From positions 4,092,001 through 4,156,000 of the forward strand of contig NZ_CP053344.1 of the NCBI RefSeq assembly GCF_013113715.1: a DNA stretch of 64,000 nt, written 5' to 3'. Below, one piece after another: positions 58,458 to 64,000 of the stretch. Source of the stretch: Herbiconiux sp. SALV-R1. Its GTDB lineage: Bacteria; Actinomycetota; Actinomycetes; Actinomycetales; Microbacteriaceae. Both the position numbers and the translations under genes were made by a program. Within the stretch, counting starts at the first letter, position 1. Each line of letters begins with the position of its first letter. The notes beneath the pieces are model-generated. The model saw only the letters and a list, made by a program, of their open reading frames with translations, did no database searches and had not been told where the DNA came from.

Positions 58458-59336
58458 GTGTCTCGTCGTGACTCGACCAGCTACCAGTGGTCCGCCCGGG
58501 GGTTCATCGCCCCGGGCGTGATCCTGGTGGCGGTGCTGCTGTACGCACCGCTGCTGTGGACGACCTACCTCAGCTTCACCGAGTACAACGGCCTCGGCGA
58601 CCCCGACTGGGTGGGCCTCGCCAACTACGGCGCGATGTTCGCCGACCCCGAGTTCTTCGGGTCGCTCGGCAACACACTGCTCTGGGTGGCGGGCACGCTC
58701 ATCGTGCCGGTGGGGCTCGGGCTGGGGCTGGCCCTCCTCACCTTCGATCTCAAGGGCGGCATCTGGCTGCGGCTGCCCTTCCTCATCCCGTACGCCATCT
58801 CCGGCATCGGGGTGGGGCTCATCTGGTCGTTCATCCTGCAGAGCGACGGGGCGCTCGACCAGGCGCTCGCGCTGGTCGGCGTCGTCGATCCGCCGCGGTG
58901 GCTGCTGGATGCTCCGCTCAACACCGTCGTGATGATCCTGGCGTCGGCATGGCAGGGCGTCGGCGTCAACGCGCTGCTGTTCACGATCGGTCTGCAGTCG
59001 ATCCCGAAGGAGCCGCTCGAAGCCGCGCGGCTCGACGGAGCCCGAGGGGCGCGGCTGTTCGGCAGCATCCTCTGGCCGATGCTGCGCCCGCTGACCGCCG
59101 TGGTGATCGGGCTCTCGATAGTCGCGAGCCTCAAGACCTTCGACATCGTGCAGGGCATGACCAAGGGCGGGCCGGGGCGAGCGTCGGAGACCTTGGCGCT
59201 CACCATGTACAAAGACACCTTCGTCAACAGCGACTACGGGCTCGGTTCGGCGATCGCGGTGTTCCTCACCATCGTCACGCTCGTGGCATCCGTGCTCTAT
59301 CTCCGGCAGCAGCTGTCGAAGAAGAACGAGATCTAG
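58458..59336 (+). CDS. Sugar ABC transporter permease 1 (MalF-like)
   Basis: A 292-residue CUT1 permease with six helices, starting at GTG 58458. FIAPGVILVAVLLYAPLLWT is the first helix. The coupling motif is EAARLDGARGARLFGSILWP. FDIVQGMTKGGPGRASETLA is typical of MalF/UgpA proteins. It is in an operon with the binding protein and the second permease. Confidence 0.94.
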   Translation: MSRRDSTSYQWSARGFIAPGVILVAVLLYAPLLWTTYLSFTEYNGLGDPDWVGLANYGAMFADPEFFGSLGNTLLWVAGTLIVPVGLGLGLALLTFDLKGGIWLRLPFLIPYAISGIGVGLIWSFILQSDGALDQALALVGVVDPPRWLLDAPLNTVVMILASAWQGVGVNALLFTIGLQSIPKEPLEAARLDGARGARLFGSILWPMLRPLTAVVIGLSIVASLKTFDIVQGMTKGGPGRASETLALTMYKDTFVNSDYGLGSAIAVFLTIVTLVASVLYLRQQLSKKNEI

Positions 59337-59344
59337 GGGGCTCG

Positions 59345-60157
59345 ATGTCGAGATCCATCCGCACCGCCGTCTTGATCGTCGCCGGCATCATCTGGCTGTT
59401 GCCCGTCTACCTCCTGGTCATCAACGCCGCCAAGTCGCCCGCCGACTTCACCTCGAAGGAGGCGTGGCTGCCCAACGGCTTCGCGCTGTTCGACAACATG
59501 GCGGATGCGCTGTCGCTGTCGGGCCTCGGAGACGCCGTGCTCAGCACGCTCATCTACGCCGTCGTCTCGCCGATCGTCGCCGTGCTCGTCGGTGCGGCGG
59601 CCGGTTTCGCCATCGTCGCACTGCGGTTGAAGCACGGGTTCGCGTGGTTCGTGGTGATCTTCGGCGGCACCGTGTTCCCGCTGCAGATGGTGCTCATCCC
59701 GCTGTTCGACGGCTACTCGCGAGTGGGCCTGTTCGACACACGATTCGGCATGGTGCTGATCTACACCGCCATCTCGGTGCCGTTCTCGGCCTTCGTGATG
59801 CGCAACTTCTTCTCCGGCATCGCGCACAACGTGTTCGAGGCCGCGGTGGTGGACGGTGCGTCGACGTGGCGCATCTTCACGCGGGTCTACATCCCGATGG
59901 CGATGAGCGCGCTGGTGGCCATCTTCATCCTGCAGGCCACCTTCGTGTGGAACGACCTGCTGCTCGGGCTCACCCTCAGCCAGTCCGACGACGTCCGGCC
60001 CATCGTCACGACGCTCAGCGGCATGCAGAGCACCTATGGCGGCGCGCAGCTCTCGACGGTGCTGGCGGCGGGCATCCTGGTGTCGCTGCCGACCGTCGTG
60101 CTGTTCCTGTTCACCCAGAAGTTCTTCGCCAAGGGCCTCGCGCTCGGGCAGTACTAG
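59345..60157 (+). CDS. Sugar ABC transporter permease 2 (MalG-like)
   Basis: A 270-residue CUT1 permease with six helices starting at ATG 59345, eight bases after the first permease. It has WLLPVYLLVINAAKSPADFT, the loop FEAAVVDGASTWRIFTRVYI (EAA motif) and FVWNDLLLGLTLSQSDDVRP. Family length is normal. Confidence 0.94.
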   Translation: MSRSIRTAVLIVAGIIWLLPVYLLVINAAKSPADFTSKEAWLPNGFALFDNMADALSLSGLGDAVLSTLIYAVVSPIVAVLVGAAAGFAIVALRLKHGFAWFVVIFGGTVFPLQMVLIPLFDGYSRVGLFDTRFGMVLIYTAISVPFSAFVMRNFFSGIAHNVFEAAVVDGASTWRIFTRVYIPMAMSALVAIFILQATFVWNDLLLGLTLSQSDDVRPIVTTLSGMQSTYGGAQLSTVLAAGILVSLPTVVLFLFTQKFFAKGLALGQY

Positions 60158-60168
60158 AGAGGCCTCGA

Positions 60169-62343
60169 ATGTCGAACCCGCTCCTCCCCACGGTCGACGA
60201 CCTGGCCGCCGACTCCGTCACCCACCACTACGACGACCTCATCGCGCCCGCCGGCCTGACCAACTTCCTCGGAACGACCCGGGTCGAGCACGACCTGACG
60301 GCGGTGGGCGCGGTGACCTTCCCGCCCGTGGCGCAGGGCGGCGCCGTGACGGGTGTGCTGTTCGTCGACGGGCGGGTCTTCGAGTCGTACGGGGTGCCGG
60401 TGACGCACGAATGGCGGCCCGATCGCGTGGTGCGCACGGCGTCGGTGAACGGGCTGGAGATCGTCACGACGACGGTCTGCGTGCCGGGTGAGACGGCCGT
60501 GGCGGTCGACGTCGTGGTGACTCCGCTCGCGCCGGCCTCGGCGGGCGGACGCAAGGCGGCCACGCTGACGCTGGCACTGAACGCGCGGGTGACCGATGCG
60601 GGGCACGCGTGGCTCGACGCCGAGCCACCGGATGCGACGAACACCGTGTCGACGGGTGCAGGCGGGTGGGCATCGGCGCTCGTCTTCGGCGACCCCGGCG
60701 GAGGTGCTTGGAGTGTGCAGGGTGTCGACGTGTCGGCCGAGGCGCGGCTGAGCGGGATCCCGGTGGGGGAGACCGAGGGGTTCGAGATCGGCATCGGTGG
60801 GATGGGGCGTGGCGGCGAGGTCGCCGTGACGCTCGATCTGACCGGTGGCGCGGCGCGATTCGGGTTCGTGCAGTGCGTCGCGACCTCGCGGGAGGAGGCG
60901 GAGGCCGGGTTCGCCCGGGTCGCGGCCGACGTACCGGGGGCGGTATGCGCATCCGAAGCCCTGTGGAACCGGCAGCTCGAGGCGATCTTCACCCCCGGCG
61001 ACAGCGAGTACTCGGGGCACCTCCCTGTGCTCGACACCGCGTCTGACGATCTGCGCCGCCTGTACTGGTGGGGAGCGCTCGGGGTCGTCTGGTTCCGGCG
61101 CGAGTTCGCGGGGAACGTGCTCGGGCGCTCGTACGACACTCTGATGCCGAACTACTGGGCCACGACGACGTTCATCTGGGACTACAGCCTCAGCTCGGTG
61201 TCGCACGCCCTGCTCGACCCCGTCGAGATGAAACGGCAGCTGACGCACTGGATCGGCAGCGACATCCACACCCACTTCGGCACGTCGTCGCTGACCGGGG
61301 GCCCGGTGGGGCGCTGGTACTCGGTGAACGACTACGCCATGACCAGACTGGTGAGCGACTACGTGCGCTTCACCGGCGACCGCGGGTATCTCGACGAGGA
61401 GATGGCCGACGGACGCCCCGTTCGTGAGCACCTCCTGTCGTGGGCGAAGGCCTGGCAGGGACTCCGCGGCGGCGGCCCGCTGGCCGACTACGGCGGAATC
61501 GACAATCTGCTCGAGTGCGTGAGCTCGTACACCCACGAGGTCGCGAGCCTCAACGCCGCGAACGTGTGGTGCCTGCGCACCGCCGCCGACGTGGCGTCGC
61601 TCGCCGGCGACGAGGTGCTCGCCGTGTCGCTGCGGGCCGAGGCCGACGACCTCGTGGCCGACGTGCTCGACCTCTACGACCCCGGAACCGGGCACTTCGT
61701 CGCCCGTCAGCCCGACGGCAGCCGGCTGCCGGTGCGGCACTGCTACGACTTCAACGTGGTCGGCACCACGATCGCCGGTGACCTGACGGCAGAGCAGCGG
61801 GCCGAGATGGTGGCGTTCTTCCGGCGCGAGCTGCAGACGGAGAACTGGATGCGCGCCCTCTCGCCCTGGGATCCCGACGCCAGTTTCTCGGTGCGCCCCG
61901 ACCATCAGTGGAACGGGGCCTACCCGGCCTGGCCCGCCGACGCCGCGCGGGCGCTCGTGGCGCTCGGCGCCGAGGGGGTGGCGACGGAATGGATCGGCGG
62001 TCTCGTGCGCTCGACCAACCAAGGGCCGACCGGGCAGGCGCATTTCGTGGAGGAGGCGCTCGCCGGCATCAACGGCGGGGCGCGCAAGGCGCCGCCGCAG
62101 CTGCCTTACATCACCGACTGGGCGTGTTCGTCGTCGGGCGCGTGGGTGGCGCTCGTGATCGAGTCGCTGTTCGGCGTCTCCGTGGCGCTCGACGGGTCGC
62201 TGTCGCTCATCGGGAGCGGTGCGGCTGCAGCGTCCGCGCTCGACCCCGACGCCGTGCTGCGGGGAGTGCGCGCGGGTGACCGCCTCTACGACGTGCACGC
62301 AGACGGGCGCGTCGTCGCCGCTCTCCCCGGGCACTACAGCTAG
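60169..62343 (+). CDS. Six-hairpin glycosidase-like hydrolase
   Basis: A 724-residue cytoplasmic protein (no signal) with GAGAGG before ATG 60169. An N-terminal beta-sandwich (1-280) precedes an alpha/alpha toroid with RLYWWGALGVVWFRREF, YWATTTFIWDYSLSS, SYTHEVASLNAANVWCLRTA and HQWNGAYPAWPADAARAL. These motifs resemble six-hairpin glycosidases (GH63/GH37/GH15-like clan). The conserved acids in WDYS and the HEV/PDHQW regions are possible catalysts. As last gene of the sugar operon it would hydrolyse the imported oligosaccharide, whose product the kinase and ManA-like enzyme use. The exact bond is unknown. Confidence 0.82.
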   Translation: MSNPLLPTVDDLAADSVTHHYDDLIAPAGLTNFLGTTRVEHDLTAVGAVTFPPVAQGGAVTGVLFVDGRVFESYGVPVTHEWRPDRVVRTASVNGLEIVTTTVCVPGETAVAVDVVVTPLAPASAGGRKAATLTLALNARVTDAGHAWLDAEPPDATNTVSTGAGGWASALVFGDPGGGAWSVQGVDVSAEARLSGIPVGETEGFEIGIGGMGRGGEVAVTLDLTGGAARFGFVQCVATSREEAEAGFARVAADVPGAVCASEALWNRQLEAIFTPGDSEYSGHLPVLDTASDDLRRLYWWGALGVVWFRREFAGNVLGRSYDTLMPNYWATTTFIWDYSLSSVSHALLDPVEMKRQLTHWIGSDIHTHFGTSSLTGGPVGRWYSVNDYAMTRLVSDYVRFTGDRGYLDEEMADGRPVREHLLSWAKAWQGLRGGGPLADYGGIDNLLECVSSYTHEVASLNAANVWCLRTAADVASLAGDEVLAVSLRAEADDLVADVLDLYDPGTGHFVARQPDGSRLPVRHCYDFNVVGTTIAGDLTAEQRAEMVAFFRRELQTENWMRALSPWDPDASFSVRPDHQWNGAYPAWPADAARALVALGAEGVATEWIGGLVRSTNQGPTGQAHFVEEALAGINGGARKAPPQLPYITDWACSSSGAWVALVIESLFGVSVALDGSLSLIGSGAAAASALDPDAVLRGVRAGDRLYDVHADGRVVAALPGHYS

Positions 62344-62400
62344 CCGAAGGGGCCGTCGGCTGGGCTACAGTTGCCGCAGGCCATTGCGAGGGAGCAGCAC

Positions 62401-63441
62401 ATGGTGGGTGACGAGGGAACCCTGTTGACGGGGGTTCGGGCGACGCGGGTCGACGGTGCCCTGTCGGAGGCCGAGCAAGACCTGATCCTCCCCTCCACCG
62501 AAGAGCATGACCTCGATCTCTTCCGCGATCGGCTCAACGCGGCGTACTACCCGGCGTTCGTCGACGTGGTCGGGTCGAAGCCCAAGCTCGACCATGGCCG
62601 ACTGAACGCCGCGAAACTCGGCCGGGTGACCGTCGGGTTCGTCCGCTTCGGTCACCAGGCGGTGGTCGACCCGGGAACCATCGACGGTTTCCATGTGAAC
62701 GTCCCGGTGGCCGGGATGATCGGCTCCCGATGCGGCGACCAGTCGGTGCTCGCGAGGCCTGGAACGGCGGCGGTCTTCACGCCGAACGGACCCACGAAGC
62801 TCCCGTTCTGGAGCGCGGACGCCGCGCAACTGTGCCTCAAGATCAGCCGGGCTGCGTTGGAGCACGAGCTCGAGGGGCTGCTCGGGCGCCCCGTGCCCGG
62901 CCGCTTGGAGTTCGGCATGGCACTCGATCTCGGCACGCCGGCCGGCCAGCAGTGGAACCGTGCTCTCCGCAGCCTCGTGGACTCCGTCAGCATGGGTGGG
63001 CTGCCCGGCACGGTGTCGGACTATCTCGAACGCGCCGTGATCTGTCAGCTGCTGTTCGCCGCCGACCACAATCTGGGGGAGGAGTTGGCGGCAGGGCGCA
63101 GCGCGCCGCTGCCTGGCGCTGTGCGGCGGGTGGTGGAGCTCATCGACGGCGCCCCCGAGGTGCTGCTCACGGCCGCCGACCTGGCTCGTCACGCCGGTGT
63201 GGGAGTCCGTCGACTCGAGCAGGGCTTCCGTGAGAGCCTCGGCACGACACCGAGCGCCTATCACCATAAGGTGCGACTCGAACGCGCGCGGGCCGATCTG
63301 CTCGAACCGGCGACAGGGGAGACAGTGACTTCGGTCATGTACCGATGGGGCTTCTCCAATCACGCGCGCTTCGCGGCGAACTATCGCGCTCGTTTCGGGG
63401 AGAATCCCGCAGAGACCTTGAGGCGTTCACTCGGCGCCTGA
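62401..63441 (+). CDS. AraC family transcriptional regulator
   Basis: A 346-residue regulator starting at ATG 62401 with GAGGGAG upstream. The N-terminal part (about 40-210) matches the AraC-binding-like domain 2 (VDVVGSKPKLDHGRLNAAKL, then GFHVNVPVAG). The C-terminal double helix-turn-helix is complete: VLLTAADLARHAGVGVRRLE and MYRWGFSNHARFAANYRARF. Regulators of this group (NahR-like XylS subgroup) often control aromatic or steroid catabolism, consistent with the flavoprotein gene downstream. Confidence 0.92.
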   Translation: MVGDEGTLLTGVRATRVDGALSEAEQDLILPSTEEHDLDLFRDRLNAAYYPAFVDVVGSKPKLDHGRLNAAKLGRVTVGFVRFGHQAVVDPGTIDGFHVNVPVAGMIGSRCGDQSVLARPGTAAVFTPNGPTKLPFWSADAAQLCLKISRAALEHELEGLLGRPVPGRLEFGMALDLGTPAGQQWNRALRSLVDSVSMGGLPGTVSDYLERAVICQLLFAADHNLGEELAAGRSAPLPGAVRRVVELIDGAPEVLLTAADLARHAGVGVRRLEQGFRESLGTTPSAYHHKVRLERARADLLEPATGETVTSVMYRWGFSNHARFAANYRARFGENPAETLRRSLGA

Positions 63442-63587
63442 GCGCTGCACGGCTCGGGTCACCTTTCGCAATCCGGCCGCCCGCGCTTCGGCACGCGGCT
63501 GTCGTGCTCTGCGGGGTGAAATCTATCGTCGTCATACCCGCCCGGTCGCACCCCGCGATCGGCCCCGCTCCCGAAAGGCTCGGATCG

Positions 63588-64000
63588 ATGACGATTCTCC
63601 GACACGACGTCTCAGCGCCCTCCGTCGAACAGCTCGACGAACTCGACCTGTACCGCCCGCACTTCGACGAGGAACTCGTCGCCAGAGCCACGGCACTGGT
63701 CCCGCTGATCCGGGAGCATGCCGCAGAGAGTTCGGCCAACCAAGCAGTATCGCCGGTCGTGATGAAGGCTCTCGAAGACGCCGAACTGCTCAACCTCTTC
63801 GTGCCGAGGCGCTTCGGTGGGCACGAGGCCACCATGCGCACCTCGATGGAGGTGCTCGCCGAGATCGCCCGGGGCGACGGCTCCACCGCCTGGGCGGCGT
63901 CGCTGCTCAACGTGTGCACCTGGTTCGCCACCACCTTCTCGGTCGAGGCGCAGAACGATGTCTTCGGAAGCAACCCGCACGCGAAGGTCGCGGGCATCTT
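63588..64000 (+). CDS. Acyl-CoA dehydrogenase-like flavoprotein (N-terminal fragment)
   Basis: The frame starts at ATG 63588 (AAAGG upstream) and leaves the window after 137 codons. ALVPLIREHAAESSANQAVS, LLNLFVPRRFGGHEATMRTS and ARGDGSTAWAASLLNVCTW match the N-terminal domain of acyl-CoA dehydrogenases of the flavin-dependent monooxygenase branch (HsaA/HpaB-like, DszC-like). LFVPRRFGG with GSTAWAASL is more typical of this monooxygenase group than of beta-oxidation enzymes. It lies 146 bases after the AraC gene. The substrate is unknown. Confidence 0.82.
   Translation, partial: MTILRHDVSAPSVEQLDELDLYRPHFDEELVARATALVPLIREHAAESSANQAVSPVVMKALEDAELLNLFVPRRFGGHEATMRTSMEVLAEIARGDGSTAWAASLLNVCTWFATTFSVEAQNDVFGSNPHAKVAGI

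Overview
The window is high-GC (about 70 percent by eye) actinobacterial chromosome. Signs are near-absent GAT/AAA-type codons, GTG and TTG starts, ATGA or GTGA 4-base overlaps inside operons, TANNNT -10 boxes 6-7 bases before the start codon, DtxR/IdeR iron boxes, a LAATG sortase signal and HtaA/WxL surface proteins. A Microbacteriaceae genome (Herbiconiux or Leifsonia-like) fits best; this is inference from style, not from a marker gene. I see no rRNA, tRNA, CRISPR array, complete insertion sequence or prophage.

Layout. 1-7308 (minus): DUF58 protein (cut by the window edge), MoxR ATPase and a 2025-residue membrane-anchored Ig/fibronectin repeat protein. 7726-11719: VanY-type carboxypeptidase, Fic protein, two lipoproteins. 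11786-16014 (minus): siderophore ABC importer with two DtxR boxes. 16151-19420: oxidative L-fucose pathway genes, including a lactonase remnant that has lost its middle. 19484-25928: regulators (TetR, GntR, frameshifted MerR, MarR), a Ser/Gly-repeat protein, CsbD and an SDR. 26678-36681: an uncharacterised catabolic island with a ketopantoate-reductase-like protein, two paralogous amidohydrolases, a ribose-type ABC importer whose ATPase and second permease are fused, and an XRE-cupin regulator.

37173-45679 is the most interesting part: an iron-regulated haem-acquisition locus. A five-gene minus-strand operon (hmuT-hmuU-hmuV plus two surface proteins, all overlapping by 4 bases) faces a plus-strand HtaA protein that ends in a WxL-like domain, followed by a DUF916 WxL-interacting protein. 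Paired DtxR boxes sit between them. I infer a cell-wall haem relay in which WxL/WIP chemistry displays HtaA.

45624-51656: beta-lactamase-like hydrolase, small protein, a 1144-residue LAATG-anchored surface protein, and a membrane protein. 51687-62343: LacI-controlled sugar locus with a secreted beta-propeller, LacI, ROK kinase, a ManA-like isomerase with an extra N-terminal domain, an ABC importer and a six-hairpin glycosidase. 62401-64000: AraC regulator and the start of an acyl-CoA-dehydrogenase-like flavoprotein.

At least two families of short palindromes (65 bp and 73 bp) occur twice each at constant length; one 73-bp copy lies inside the ROK kinase reading frame.
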